A stretch of DNA of 64,000 nucleotides from Pseudomonas fluorescens (GCF_000968015.1 NZ_LACH01000053.1:82812-146811); one strand, 5' to 3'; counted from the first letter of the stretch, positions 27,757 to 36,978 are shown. Numbers and translations: made by a program. The notes: a model not told the origin generated them from the sequence alone.

Positions 27757-27774
27757 GAGCCGAGAGGCTCTGAC
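27757..27774 (-). other. Hairpin between mucB and mucD
   Basis: CAGAGCC-GAGA-GGCTCTG forms a stem 65 nt after mucB. On the leftward strand it is followed by GCCTTGTTTGTTG, an imperfect U-rich tract, so it may attenuate readthrough into mucD or protect the upstream mRNA. Confidence 0.45.
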
Positions 27775-27838
27775 CTATAGAAAAAATCGGGAATATTTGC
27801 AAGTTGAAATGCTCACCAAACATTTCGATTTCAGCTCA

Positions 27839-28795
27839 CTACTTGGTTGCAGTGGCGTCGCTGCGCATGGATAGCGCAATCCGCTCAGCGGTGCCAATCG
27901 GAATCTCACCGACCACGGTCACCATCATTTCGCCTTGCGGGGTAGTCAAGCGTCGGGAAACTGCAGCGGTCGGCCCCAACTGGGTGCGAGTGTCAGTAAT
28001 TGTTGCGCCATTCAATGGTTCAAGGAAAACCGAGAAACGGGCCAGACCGTCGTCATACATCAGACTGTTGACTTGGGTTTTGGTCTCTGGATCCTTGCGG
28101 GAGGTACTACTGGTCAGCTCGAAACCAGGTGGTAACCAGTCCGAACGCCATACTTGCGCTGCCTTGATGGCAGAAGCCTTGTCGCTGTCGAGGACAACCG
28201 TTTTGCAATCGGCGCCTGGCTGCAAGTCACTGTCGGACGGAACATCGGCGGTAACCAGTTGAGTGAACTGGAATCGCTCCAGCAACTGCCCTCGTTCATT
28301 CAGAAGCAATGATTTGAGAGGCAGGCCGGTTTCTTTATCCAGATGCAATTCAAAACCGTAGCGGTGTTGATCGCGAGGTGTCAGTGAAACGATCACTGCC
28401 GCACGCCCGGCCACACGCGACTTGCCAATGACGGCAAGGTCATACCAATTCTTTAACTTTTGTGGATCGAGTGTGCGAGCAGAGGAGCTGGGAGAATCTC
28501 CAAGCCCTGCGATCAGGATGCCGCTGACGCATTGAGTACGCCCATCAATGCGTACGACTTCCTGTGCCGAGCCATCGAGCTGGAGTAAACGCTCGCGGAC
28601 CTTGCCATCCTGGACACGGTGCCAGATGTTGTGGGTAGAAAAACTACCGTTACGCTCGTAGACGAATGTACCGTGAAAACTTTGCTGTTGCTCGGCTTGG
28701 CCCAGACGGGTCAACCAGTCCTGGGCTTCATCAGCATGGGCTGGAACAACAAACCAGCCACCGAGCAGAAGCGTAAGTAGAGGGATGGCGCGCAT
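27839..28795 (-). CDS. mucB: Sigma-factor regulatory protein MucB (RseB)
   Basis: A 318-residue periplasmic protein that binds the MucA periplasmic domain and shields it from AlgW cleavage. Signal peptide 1-21 (ending PAHA). Two LolA-like domains: YERNGSFSTHNIWHRVQDGKVRERLLQLDG in the first (about 22-210) and a smaller C-terminal domain from 225. It begins 8 nt after mucA. Length matches RseB. Confidence 0.95.
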   Translation of the reverse strand: MRAIPLLTLLLGGWFVVPAHADEAQDWLTRLGQAEQQQSFHGTFVYERNGSFSTHNIWHRVQDGKVRERLLQLDGSAQEVVRIDGRTQCVSGILIAGLGDSPSSSARTLDPQKLKNWYDLAVIGKSRVAGRAAVIVSLTPRDQHRYGFELHLDKETGLPLKSLLLNERGQLLERFQFTQLVTADVPSDSDLQPGADCKTVVLDSDKASAIKAAQVWRSDWLPPGFELTSSTSRKDPETKTQVNSLMYDDGLARFSVFLEPLNGATITDTRTQLGPTAAVSRRLTTPQGEMMVTVVGEIPIGTAERIALSMRSDATATK

Positions 28796-28803
28796 GATCC
28801 TCC

Positions 28804-29391
28804 TTAACGGTTTTCCAGACTGGCTGCACGAGCGTAAGGCAGAGCGCTCTCAGTACCTTTCAGTGCAGCCTGTTGAGCATGTTGGCGCAAGTAGCCTGGC
28901 AGACGCTGATCGTGCCAGCCCGGCTGACCTTGCAATACGCCGTTGGCCATAGGGCCAGTGGCTTCCGAACTCTCATTGTAGCCTGCTAATACAGCTGGAC
29001 CCTTGACCTGAGGAACGGCCAGACCAGGTTGACTGGATTGCTGAGCCAATTCGACCCCAGCGATCTCGTCCTGGTTATACAGACGAACACCTGCCAGTAC
29101 GGCGAGGGTTACCGAAGCAGCGACCGCCAGACGACCCAGGCTGCGCCATGGACCACGGGTGGCTTTTGCAGGTACAGCTTCGTCAGCCAGCGCAGCAGAG
29201 ACTGCCGCAGCGATATCCAGACGTGGAAGCAGCAGATCCTTGTGCATAACTGCCCGAGCGATTTGATAACGAGCCCAGGTATCACGGGTTTCGACATCGT
29301 CAAAGGCATTCAATACCCGACGCAATTCCAATTCGTCCGCTTCGTTATCCATCACTGCGGACAGCGATTCCTGCAGGGCTTCACGACTCAT
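28804..29391 (-). CDS. mucA: Anti-sigma factor MucA
   Basis: A 195-residue single-pass inner-membrane protein that holds AlgU inactive. N-terminal cytoplasmic AlgU-binding domain (1-78, MSREALQESLSAVMDNEADE), membrane helix about 86-105 (LGRLAVAASVTLAVLAGVRL) and a periplasmic tail that is the target of regulated proteolysis. The frame is intact, with no mucoid-type truncation. It starts 30 nt after algU. Confidence 0.96.
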   Translation of the reverse strand: MSREALQESLSAVMDNEADELELRRVLNAFDDVETRDTWARYQIARAVMHKDLLLPRLDIAAAVSAALADEAVPAKATRGPWRSLGRLAVAASVTLAVLAGVRLYNQDEIAGVELAQQSSQPGLAVPQVKGPAVLAGYNESSEATGPMANGVLQGQPGWHDQRLPGYLRQHAQQAALKGTESALPYARAASLENR

Positions 29392-29421
29392 GGCGTTCCT
29401 CTCTTGGCTATCGCCGCTGTC

Positions 29422-30003
29422 TCAGTTTTCCTGCAACAACGGCTGCAGGGCTTTATCGATGGCTTCCCGAGCGCGGAAAATCCGGGAGCGCACGGTACCC
29501 ACCGGACATTGCATGACCGCTGCAATGTCCTCGTAACTCAGACCATCGAATTCACGTAAAGTTAAAGCCGTACGCAAATCTTCTGGAAGTTGCTGGATGG
29601 TTCGATGGACGGTGCCTTCGATCTCATCCCGCAGCAATGCACGCTCTGGCGACTCGAGATCCTTGAGGCCATGATCGCCATCGTAGAACTCTGCATCTTC
29701 GGAACTGACATCGCTATCCGGCGGCCGACGGCCGCGTGAAACCAGATAGTTCTTCGCCGTGTTGATGGCGATGCGGTAAAGCCACGTATAAAACGCGCTG
29801 TCCCCGCGAAAATTGCCAAGTGCACGGTACGCCTTGATAAAGGCTTCCTGCGCCACATCCTGGGCTTCATGGGTGTCGTGCACGAAACGCACGATCAACC
29901 CGAGAATTTTGTGCTGGTATTTCAGCACTAGCAGATCGAAAGCTCGCTTGTCGCCGCGTTGAACGCGCTCGACGAGCTGCTGATCCTCTTCCTGGGTTAG
30001 CAT
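29422..30003 (-). CDS. algU: ECF sigma factor AlgU (sigma-22, RpoE-like)
   Basis: A 193-residue ECF sigma factor for envelope stress and alginate genes. Region 2 (KYQHKILGLIVRFVHDTHEAQDVAQEAFIKAYRALGNFR) and region 4 (LTLREFDGLSYEDIAAVMQCPVGTVRSRIFRARE) are complete. Start MLTQEEDQQL at 30003 with GGAG 6 nt upstream. First gene of algU-mucA-mucB-mucD. Two GAACTT promoters upstream suggest positive autoregulation. Confidence 0.97.
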   Translation of the reverse strand: MLTQEEDQQLVERVQRGDKRAFDLLVLKYQHKILGLIVRFVHDTHEAQDVAQEAFIKAYRALGNFRGDSAFYTWLYRIAINTAKNYLVSRGRRPPDSDVSSEDAEFYDGDHGLKDLESPERALLRDEIEGTVHRTIQQLPEDLRTALTLREFDGLSYEDIAAVMQCPVGTVRSRIFRAREAIDKALQPLLQEN

Positions 30004-30062
30004 GAACACTCCTCGATAAGCTCGGAGGAGGCTTGCATAACTAAACGACCAGGCTTGCAAAC

Positions 30063-30089
30063 ATAGACTCGGGCTTTTCGCAAAAGTTC
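30063..30089 (-). promoter_or_regulatory. AlgU (sigma-22) autoregulatory promoter, proximal
   Basis: On the leftward strand, GAACTT (-35, 30084-30089), a 16-nt spacer, then TCTAT (-10, 30063-30067). This fits the AlgU/RpoE consensus GAACTT-N16/17-TCtgA closely and lies 60 nt before the algU start. Confidence 0.75.
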
Positions 30090-30255
30090 TCCCCCTCCAA
30101 GCAAGTTTCCTGCGGGCTCTGATTTGGCACGCACGAAAAGCGCAGCTCGGCATGACCCGGCTGCGCGAATAATCTTGTCATCGGATTCGCCGGGAAGGAC
30201 CAAACCGCAAGTCCCACCCCGAAGCCGACACTGTCCTTCTTTTCAGGCACCGTCT

Positions 30256-30283
30256 ATTGATCTTGGGCCTTTGGCAAAAGTTC
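30256..30283 (-). promoter_or_regulatory. Second AlgU-type promoter, distal
   Basis: GAACTT (30278-30283), 17-nt spacer, then TCAAT (30256-30260) on the leftward strand. It has the same -35 hexamer and TTGC spacer start as the proximal promoter. The -10 is less good. Confidence 0.5.
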
Positions 30284-30470
30284 CAAATATTTATAGCCGC
30301 GCGAAAGCGACATTGTGCAACCGTGAATAGAAAAAGAGTGTTAAATCGCTGATACAGTCTCCTTGTCGCCGACCGGCCGAAAAACCATCCGACGAAGCGT
30401 CAGATATTTTCCGTCACAGTAGTTTCACAATGCCATATGCGCTCGGGTATTGTGCCGCTCCCCCCCTCTA

Positions 30471-30476
30471 TATACT
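30471..30476 (+). promoter_or_regulatory. Possible nadB promoter -10
   Basis: TATACT lies 85 nt before the nadB start. Upstream TTGTGC (30450-30455) gives a short 15-nt spacer, so the -35 is uncertain. Confidence 0.35.
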
Positions 30477-30560
30477 AGTGGGCTGTGTGGCTGCCTTGAC
30501 TCGCCGTTCCAGGAGTCATGCGCCAACCCCGACCCGGGTCGCTTTGAGCGGAATCCTGAA

Positions 30561-32177
30561 ATGAGCCAACAGTTTCAACATGATGTTCTGGTCATTGGCA
30601 GCGGCGCTGCCGGTTTGAGCCTTGCGCTGACCCTGCCCGACCACCTGCGCATTGCCGTACTGAGCAAAGGTGATCTCGCCAACGGCTCGACGTTCTGGGC
30701 CCAGGGCGGCGTCGCTGCCGTCCTGGATGACACCGACACTGTCGAATCCCACGTCGACGACACCCTGAATGCCGGCGGTGGCCTCTGCCACGAAGACGCC
30801 GTACGCTTTACCGTCGAGCACAGTAAAGAGGCGATTCAATGGCTGATCGACCAGGGCGTACCCTTCACACGCGATGAACAGTCCGGCACCGAAGATGGCG
30901 GATTCGAGTTCCACCTGACCCGCGAGGGCGGCCACAGTCATCGGCGCATCATCCATGCCGCCGATGCCACGGGCGCAGCGATTTTCAGAACCTTGCTCGA
31001 CAAGGCCAGGCAACGACCGAACATTGAACTGCTGGAACAGCGGGTCGCGGTCGACCTGATCACCGAAAAACGCCTGGGACTTGAAGGTGATCGCTGCCTC
31101 GGCGCCTACGTCCTCAATCGCGGGACCGGTGAAGTCGACACCTACGGCGCTCGCTTTGTGATCCTCGCATCGGGTGGCGCAGCAAAGGTCTACCTCTATA
31201 CCAGCAACCCCGACGGCGCCTGCGGTGATGGTATTGCCATGGCCTGGCGTTCGGGCTGCCGGGTGGCGAATCTGGAATTCAACCAGTTCCACCCCACTTG
31301 CCTGTATCACCCGCAAGCCAAGAGTTTCCTGATCACCGAAGCCCTGCGCGGTGAAGGCGCACACCTGAAGCTGCCCAACGGCGAACGCTTCATGCAACGC
31401 TTCGACCCTCGCGCCGAGTTGGCACCACGCGACATCGTCGCCCGGGCCATCGACCATGAAATGAAGCGCCTGGGTGTCGATTGTGTCTATCTGGACATCA
31501 GCCACAAGCCGGAAGCGTTCATCAAGACTCACTTCCCGACGGTGTACGAACGCTGCCTCGAATTCTCCATCGACATCACCAAACAACCGATTCCAGTGGT
31601 TCCGGCGGCGCACTACACCTGCGGCGGCGTGATGGTCGATCAGCAGGGTCGCACCGATGTGCCGGGGCTATATGCCATTGGCGAAACCAGCTTCACCGGC
31701 CTGCACGGCGCCAACCGCATGGCCAGCAACTCGTTACTCGAGTGTTTCGTTTACGCGCGTTCGGCGGCGGCGGACATTCTTGAGCAGCTGCCGCAGGTTT
31801 CGGTTCCGATCGCCCTGCCCGTCTGGGATGCGAGCCAGGTCACCGACTCCGATGAGGACGTGATCATTGCGCACAACTGGGACGAACTGCGGCGATTCAT
31901 GTGGGACTACGTCGGCATCGTGCGCACCAACAAGCGCTTGCAACGAGCACAGCACCGTGTGCGGTTGTTGCTGGATGAAATCGACGAGTTCTACAGCAAC
32001 TACAAGGTCAGTCGCGATTTGATCGAATTGCGTAACCTGGCCCAGGTGGCCGAGCTGATGATCCAGTCAGCCATGGAACGCAAGGAGAGTCGCGGCCTGC
32101 ATTACACCCTCGACTATCCGAACATGCTGCCGGTTGCCCTGGACACTATTCTGGTGCCGCCCACCTACGTCGACTGA
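30561..32177 (+). CDS. nadB: L-aspartate oxidase
   Basis: A 538-residue flavoprotein oxidising L-aspartate to iminoaspartate in NAD synthesis. FAD-binding VIGSGAAGLSLAL (11-23), ASGGAAKVYLYTSNPDGACGDGIAMAWRSGC and the succinate-dehydrogenase-type active site around HPTCLYHP and EALRGEGAHLKLPNGERFM. The start at 30561 is the conserved one (MSQQFQHDVLVIGSG); ribosome site weak (GGA). Its 3' end overlaps ygfX antisense by 32 nt. Confidence 0.95.
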   Translation: MSQQFQHDVLVIGSGAAGLSLALTLPDHLRIAVLSKGDLANGSTFWAQGGVAAVLDDTDTVESHVDDTLNAGGGLCHEDAVRFTVEHSKEAIQWLIDQGVPFTRDEQSGTEDGGFEFHLTREGGHSHRRIIHAADATGAAIFRTLLDKARQRPNIELLEQRVAVDLITEKRLGLEGDRCLGAYVLNRGTGEVDTYGARFVILASGGAAKVYLYTSNPDGACGDGIAMAWRSGCRVANLEFNQFHPTCLYHPQAKSFLITEALRGEGAHLKLPNGERFMQRFDPRAELAPRDIVARAIDHEMKRLGVDCVYLDISHKPEAFIKTHFPTVYERCLEFSIDITKQPIPVVPAAHYTCGGVMVDQQGRTDVPGLYAIGETSFTGLHGANRMASNSLLECFVYARSAAADILEQLPQVSVPIALPVWDASQVTDSDEDVIIAHNWDELRRFMWDYVGIVRTNKRLQRAQHRVRLLLDEIDEFYSNYKVSRDLIELRNLAQVAELMIQSAMERKESRGLHYTLDYPNMLPVALDTILVPPTYVD

Positions 32178-32598
32178 ACGTGAGCCGAACCCGCAGGCGC
32201 CGGTGCAGATCCGCCGCCTGCGAGTCGCGGGGAACGCAGATTGATCTGACCCGGCGCTCGTCTCGCAGACGAAAACGCAGCACAACGAGCAAAGGTAGCG
32301 CCAGGCTGTCCGGTCGTAGCTGCACCGATTGCCAACCCTCCTCCTGATTCCACAATTGCCAGCCATCGGCATTGCGACGCAAGCCGCAAAATGCCCTTGG
32401 GTGTGTCAGCAGAATCTGTCGCGGTAACGCCCAAGCGCCGTGAGCCAGACAGCAAAAAGCGCCGAGCAGACTGGCCCAGGCCGGTATAGAGAGAAGGCAC
32501 AGCGAACCCAGTGCGAACAGCTGGGCCAGAAGATACGCCGCCAGCAATTGCCGTGAGGCATGCCAGCGGCATTCGAACGCATTACTTGGGCTGGACAC
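32146..32598 (-). CDS. ygfX: YgfX/CptA-like membrane protein
   Basis: A 150-residue protein with two membrane helices near residues 18-60, then a cytoplasmic domain (REILLTHP.. GWQSVQL.. LDR-like). It matches the YgfX partner always found beside sdhE. E. coli YgfX was described as an inner-membrane toxin affecting FtsZ/MreB and as a partner of SdhE; that role is not shown in Pseudomonas. GTG start overlaps the sdhE stop by 17 nt. Overlaps nadB convergently. Confidence 0.82.
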   Translation of the reverse strand: MSSPSNAFECRWHASRQLLAAYLLAQLFALGSLCLLSIPAWASLLGAFCCLAHGAWALPRQILLTHPRAFCGLRRNADGWQLWNQEEGWQSVQLRPDSLALPLLVVLRFRLRDERRVRSICVPRDSQAADLHRRLRVRLTFSRRRWAAPE

Positions 32599-32836
32599 GA
32601 TCCAGAATCATGCGAACCATGCGCTGAAGCTCCGGATCTTCCGATTCGGCGCGTTCCATGAACCAGCCGAACATGTCCTGATCTTCACATTCGAGCAGCC
32701 TGCGGTAGCAATCGCGGTCGACATCATTGAGGTGCGGATAGACCTCTTTCACGAACGGCACCAGCAACACGTCAAGCTCAAGCATGCCGCGGCGGCTGTG
32801 CCAGTAGAGGCGATTCAGTTCAACATCTTCGACCAT
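32582..32836 (-). CDS. sdhE: Succinate dehydrogenase flavinylation factor SdhE (CptB)
   Basis: An 84-residue helical protein helping FAD attach covalently to SdhA. The signature RGMLE is at residues 16-20, followed by CEDQDMFGWFM near 50-60. GGAG lies before the ATG at 32836; the longer frame is unsupported. Forms an operon with ygfX by overlap and is divergent from ygfZ. Confidence 0.93.
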   Translation of the reverse strand: MVEDVELNRLYWHSRRGMLELDVLLVPFVKEVYPHLNDVDRDCYRRLLECEDQDMFGWFMERAESEDPELQRMVRMILDRVQPK

Positions 32837-32985
32837 GGAGCGCTCCTCAAATAGGCGGCAAGTATACAGCCCCAGGCACAGTCGAACACTCGGCTTTGGT
32901 CGGCCACCAACGATCCTTTGTGAACTACCCATTTCAAGAGCGCCCCCTTATGATGTCCCCCAGACTCTTTACCCTGCGATGACCC

Positions 32986-33927
32986 ATGGCCGATTCTGCT
33001 TTTTTCTGCACCCTGTCTCACGAAGGCGTTCTCGCAGTACGCGGCGCGGATGCCGGCAAATTCCTGCAAGGCCAATTGACCTGCAACCTCAATTACCTGA
33101 GTGACACCCAGGCCAGCCTCGGCGCCCGCTGCACGCAGAAGGGCCGGATGCAGTCGAGTTTCCGCATCCTGCTGGAAGGCGACGGCGTTCTGATGGCCAT
33201 GGCCACCGAATTGCTGGAACCGCAACTGGCGGACCTGAAAAAGTACGCGGTGTTTTCCAAATCCAAACTGACCGACGAAAGCACCGCCTGGGTCCGCTTC
33301 GGCGTCGACCATGGTGATGCGGCACTGATCAGCCTCGGTCTTGAGCTTCCGGCCGACACAGACAGCGTCGCGCGCAATGACGGCTTGATCGCCATTCGCG
33401 TCTCGCCGGACCGCGCCGAACTCTGGGTCGCCGCTGACCAGGCCGACCTCATCAAGGGCAAACTGTCCTCCGTATTGACCGAAGGCGATCTGAATCAATG
33501 GCTGTTGGGCCAGATCCGCGCAGGGATCGGTCAAGTCATGCCGAGCACTCGCGAGTTGTTCATCCCGCAGATGCTCAATCTGCAAGCCGTGGGTGGCGTG
33601 AGTTTCAAGAAAGGTTGCTACACCGGCCAGGAAATCGTCGCGCGCATGCAGTACCTGGGCAAACTCAAGCGCCGCTTGTATCGCCTGACACTGGATGCCA
33701 GCGAATTGCCTGAACCAGGCACACAATTGTTTTCCCCTACCCACGGCAGCTCTATCGGCGAAGTGGTGCTGGCTGCCAACGCCGGGCAAAACATTGAACT
33801 CCTGGCCGTGCTGCAAGCCGAAGCAGCGGAAGGAGGCGATATCCATCTGGGCGCGCTCGAAGGGCCAGCCCTGCACCTGCTCGACCTGCCTTACGAACTG
33901 GATCGCGATCGCGAAATCCAGCGTTAA
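32986..33927 (+). CDS. ygfZ: tRNA-modifying folate-binding protein YgfZ
   Basis: A 313-residue homologue of GcvT-fold YgfZ, a folate-dependent protein supporting Fe-S enzymes such as MiaB. The diagnostic motif KGCYTGQE is at residues 209-216. N-terminal LSHEGVLAVRGADAGKFLQGQLTCN is also typical. Divergent from sdhE-ygfX; the HDOD gene follows on the same strand after 34 nt. Confidence 0.94.
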   Translation: MADSAFFCTLSHEGVLAVRGADAGKFLQGQLTCNLNYLSDTQASLGARCTQKGRMQSSFRILLEGDGVLMAMATELLEPQLADLKKYAVFSKSKLTDESTAWVRFGVDHGDAALISLGLELPADTDSVARNDGLIAIRVSPDRAELWVAADQADLIKGKLSSVLTEGDLNQWLLGQIRAGIGQVMPSTRELFIPQMLNLQAVGGVSFKKGCYTGQEIVARMQYLGKLKRRLYRLTLDASELPEPGTQLFSPTHGSSIGEVVLAANAGQNIELLAVLQAEAAEGGDIHLGALEGPALHLLDLPYELDRDREIQR

Positions 33928-33961
33928 CAGCAGCATTTGTCGCAACACCTAGAGAAACGAA

Positions 33962-34783
33962 ATGAGTGAGCTGGCGGAAAAGGTCCAACAGGATTTGGTT
34001 GAGGCCATCGATAACGATGACCTGGTTCTGCCAACGTTACCGGAAGTGGCCCTGCAGATTCGCAAGGCCGCTGAAGACCCGGAAATCAGTGTCAGCACCC
34101 TGAGCAAAGTGATCGGCCGCGATACCGCGCTGTCGGCGCGCCTGATCAAAGTGGTCAACAGCCCGCTGTTGCGCGCGACCCAGGAAGTCACTGACCTGCA
34201 CACGGCAATCACTCGATTGGGCATCAATTACAGCAGCAACCTGGCCATCGGTCTGGTCATGGAACAGATTTTCCATGCCCGCTCCGAGGTGGTGGAACAC
34301 AAAATGCGCGATGTCTGGCGCAAAAGCCTGGAAATCGCCGGGATCAGCTATGCATTGTGCCGCAGGTACACGCAACTCAAGCCCGATCAGGCAGCCCTTG
34401 GCGGACTGGTGCACCAGATCGGTGTGTTGCCGATCCTGACCTACGCCGAAGATCACTATGAATTGCTGGCTGACCCGGTCAGCCTCAACCATGTGATCGA
34501 TCGCATTCATCCACTGCTCGGCGACAAACTGCTCAGGGTCTGGGAGTTTCCGGAAATGCTGGTACAGGTGCCGGGGCTTTATCTGGACTTCAATCGACAG
34601 TCCGAGCGGGTCGATTATGTCGATCTGGTGCAAGTGGCCAGCCTGTATTGCCACAAGGACACCGACCATCCCCTCGCGCGCATCGACGCACTCAGCGTGC
34701 CTGCGTTCAAAAAGCTGGGAATTGATCCAGAGAACGAGGCGATGTGCCGCGATCTGGAAGAGTCGCGGTCGATGTTTTACTGA
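33962..34783 (+). CDS. HDOD-domain protein
   Basis: A 273-residue protein that is almost entirely one HDOD domain (about 20-215): LPTLPEVALQIRKAAEDPE, IGRDTALSARLIKVVNSPL and YALCRRY..GLVHQIGVLPIL. HDOD proteins resemble HD phosphohydrolases but lack a complete metal site and usually act in signalling. No receiver or GGDEF domain is attached. It follows ygfZ by 34 nt. Confidence 0.9.
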   Translation: MSELAEKVQQDLVEAIDNDDLVLPTLPEVALQIRKAAEDPEISVSTLSKVIGRDTALSARLIKVVNSPLLRATQEVTDLHTAITRLGINYSSNLAIGLVMEQIFHARSEVVEHKMRDVWRKSLEIAGISYALCRRYTQLKPDQAALGGLVHQIGVLPILTYAEDHYELLADPVSLNHVIDRIHPLLGDKLLRVWEFPEMLVQVPGLYLDFNRQSERVDYVDLVQVASLYCHKDTDHPLARIDALSVPAFKKLGIDPENEAMCRDLEESRSMFY

Positions 34784-34786
34784 TTT

Positions 34787-34818
34787 CTGTGGCGAGGGAG
34801 CTTGCTCCCTCGCCACAG
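34787..34818. terminator. Perfect hairpin between convergent genes (REP-like)
   Basis: Fourteen-nt arms, CTGTGGCGAGGGAG and CTCCCTCGCCACAG, pair perfectly around CTTG. It lies between the HDOD and tctE stop codons and could terminate or stabilise both transcripts. No U tract. Confidence 0.7.
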
Positions 34819-34826
34819 GGTTGTGT

Positions 34827-36215
34827 TCACTCCCCAGCAATAAAACTCACCCGCACCTTCAACCCGGCCCGTTCTCCATCGTGCAGGCTGATTTGAGCCA
34901 AGTGTGCGCGGCAGATCTCGCCAACAATCGCCAGTCCCAACCCCGAACCGGCCACCTGCTGGTTGCGCCGGTAAAAGCGCTCGAATACCCGATCTCGCTC
35001 TTCAAGAGGAATGCCGGGGCCGTCGTCCTCGACCTCCAACACGGCCGGTGCCGTGACCCGAAGAATCACGTTGCCACCCGACGGTGTATGGGCCAGCGCG
35101 TTGTCCACCAGATTGCTCAACAGTTCGTTCAACAGCGTTGGCTCGCCGCGCAACCACACCGGTTCGTCCGCTTCCAGCGCCAACGCCACACCGCGTGCGT
35201 GGGCCAGCGGTGCCATGGCCATGCCGAGTTCGCGAGCCAGCTGACTGAGGTCAAGCAACTGCGCGCCGCCCTCGGCGATGGCCCGGGCACCATTTTCGAC
35301 CCGTGCCAGCGAAAGCAATTGATTGGCAAGGTGGGTCAAACGATCCGTGCCTTGGGCGGCGGTTTCCAATGTACTGCGCCAGGTTTCAGGTTCGGTCGAG
35401 CGCAAACCCAGTTCCAGTCGTGCCTTGAGCGCCGCCAGGGGAGTACGCAGCTCATGGGCGGCATCGGCGATGAATTGCGCCTGACGCTCGAACTGCCCGC
35501 GCAGACGCTCGGTAAAGTGATTGAGCGCGCGCACCAATGGCCACAATTCGTGCTGCACTTCCACCAACGGCAATGGCCGCAGATCGTCCGATTGACGCTC
35601 TTCCACCGCCGTGCGCAAGCGCTCCAGCGGACGCAACGCGGCGCTCACTGCAAACCACACCAGCAACAGCGCCCCCATCGCCAGCATGCCCAGACGCAAC
35701 AATGTGTCCGCCGCCAGGCTGCGGGCCATGCTGACCCGCGCCTCATCGGTTTCCGCCACACGGATTTCCGCCATGCCGTTCATGTTCGGCTCGCTCACGG
35801 GTTTGAGCAGGCTCACCACGCGTACGTTCTGCCCTTGGTACTTGGCGTTATAGAAACGCGCCAGTGCCGGATAGTCGTCCGTTCGCGGGGTTCCCGGCGG
35901 CGGAGGGGGAAGGTTTTCGTAACCTGAGATCAGCTTCTGATTGATGTCGTTGACCAGGTAAAAAATCCGTCCCGCACTGTCGTAGGCGAAGGTGTCGAGG
36001 GCCACGTACGGCACGTCAGCACTCAGCGAGCCGTCGCGCTGGGAGACGCCCGCCGCGATGGTCCGTGCCGAGGCCAGCAAGGTCCGGTCATAGGCGGTGT
36101 CGGCAGCTTCGCGACCGTTCCAGTAAGCGCTCAAACCACTGGCCAACATCAACACCACCAGCAACAACGCCAGATTCCACAGCAACCGCCAACGCAGGCT
36201 GCTGGGCTTATGCAT
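34827..36215 (-). CDS. tctE: Sensor histidine kinase TctE
   Basis: A 462-residue membrane kinase. Helices at about 13-31 and 172-192 flank a periplasmic sensor loop (2CSK_N type), followed by HAMP-like linker, DHp box with His254 (DAAHELRTPLAALK) and the HATPase domain (N box NLVDNALAHTP, G boxes VEDDGPGIP and GSGLGLAIV). Its start overlaps the tctD stop by 8 nt. Position beside tctCBA-opdH makes tricarboxylate sensing likely. Confidence 0.92.
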   Translation of the reverse strand: MHKPSSLRWRLLWNLALLLVVLMLASGLSAYWNGREAADTAYDRTLLASARTIAAGVSQRDGSLSADVPYVALDTFAYDSAGRIFYLVNDINQKLISGYENLPPPPPGTPRTDDYPALARFYNAKYQGQNVRVVSLLKPVSEPNMNGMAEIRVAETDEARVSMARSLAADTLLRLGMLAMGALLLVWFAVSAALRPLERLRTAVEERQSDDLRPLPLVEVQHELWPLVRALNHFTERLRGQFERQAQFIADAAHELRTPLAALKARLELGLRSTEPETWRSTLETAAQGTDRLTHLANQLLSLARVENGARAIAEGGAQLLDLSQLARELGMAMAPLAHARGVALALEADEPVWLRGEPTLLNELLSNLVDNALAHTPSGGNVILRVTAPAVLEVEDDGPGIPLEERDRVFERFYRRNQQVAGSGLGLAIVGEICRAHLAQISLHDGERAGLKVRVSFIAGE

Positions 36216-36879
36216 CGCGGCTTTCCAGCAAGTAGCCGAGACCGCGGAAGGTCACGATGACCACCGGTTGGCCATCGAGCTTTTTGCGCAGGCGATGGAC
36301 ATAGATCTCGATGGCGTCGGGACTGGCCTCTTCGTCCAGACCGAAAACTTGCGAGGCCAGTTGTTCCTTGCTCATCACCCGGCCAGGACGGGCGATCAGG
36401 GCTTCAAGAACAGCTTGTTCGCGGGAGGTCAGCGTCAGTAATTCTTCGCCGAGGGTGAAGCGCCGAGTGTCCAGGTCATAGGCGAGCACGCCGCAGCGCT
36501 GCACGCGTTCACCGCCGAGCACACTGCGGCGCAGCAGGGCTTTGACCCGGGCTTCGAGTTCAGTCAGTTCGAATGGTTTGGCCAGGTAATCGTCAGCGCC
36601 GAGGTTCAAGCCGTGGACCCGATCCTTGACGTCGCTGCGAGCGGTCAACATCAACACTGGCAGGTTCTTGCCCCGAGCCCGCAGGCGCGCCAGCACTTCG
36701 AAGCCATCCATGCGCGGCAGGCCGACGTCGAGAATCGCCATGGCGTATTCCTCGCTGCTCAACGCCAGGTCCGCCGCCACACCGTCGTGCAGCACATCCA
36801 CGGTCAGCCCGGTGCTCTTGAGCGCCTGGGCGACACTTTCGGCGAGCTGCAGATGGTCTTCGACGAGCAGAACACGCAT
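36208..36879 (-). CDS. tctD: OmpR-family response regulator TctD
   Basis: A 223-residue regulator: receiver domain with phospho-acceptor Asp51 (AILDVGLPRMDG), acidic VEDH (6-9) and Lys in LAKPF, then a winged-helix C-terminal domain (RSVLGG..VHRLRKKLDG). Divergent from opdH-tctCBA. Direct repeats with an 11-nt period in the shared region are a likely binding site. Confidence 0.94.
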   Translation of the reverse strand: MRVLLVEDHLQLAESVAQALKSTGLTVDVLHDGVAADLALSSEEYAMAILDVGLPRMDGFEVLARLRARGKNLPVLMLTARSDVKDRVHGLNLGADDYLAKPFELTELEARVKALLRRSVLGGERVQRCGVLAYDLDTRRFTLGEELLTLTSREQAVLEALIARPGRVMSKEQLASQVFGLDEEASPDAIEIYVHRLRKKLDGQPVVIVTFRGLGYLLESRDA

Positions 36880-36978
36880 GGATCTTTACCTCATTCAGGG
36901 ATGGTCGGCGCCATTCTTTGGCGCGGAGTTTACAGCCGCAACCGCCGCTGTGAAGCCCGAAAACCGTGAAAGTCTTCT

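Larger units (their letters stand above)
30004..30560. other. Divergent intergenic region algU/nadB
   Basis: These 557 nt contain two AlgU-type promoters toward algU and a possible sigma-70 promoter toward nadB (TATACT at 30471-30476). The open frames crossing it lack start signals. No RNA gene or REP element is seen. Confidence 0.6.
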
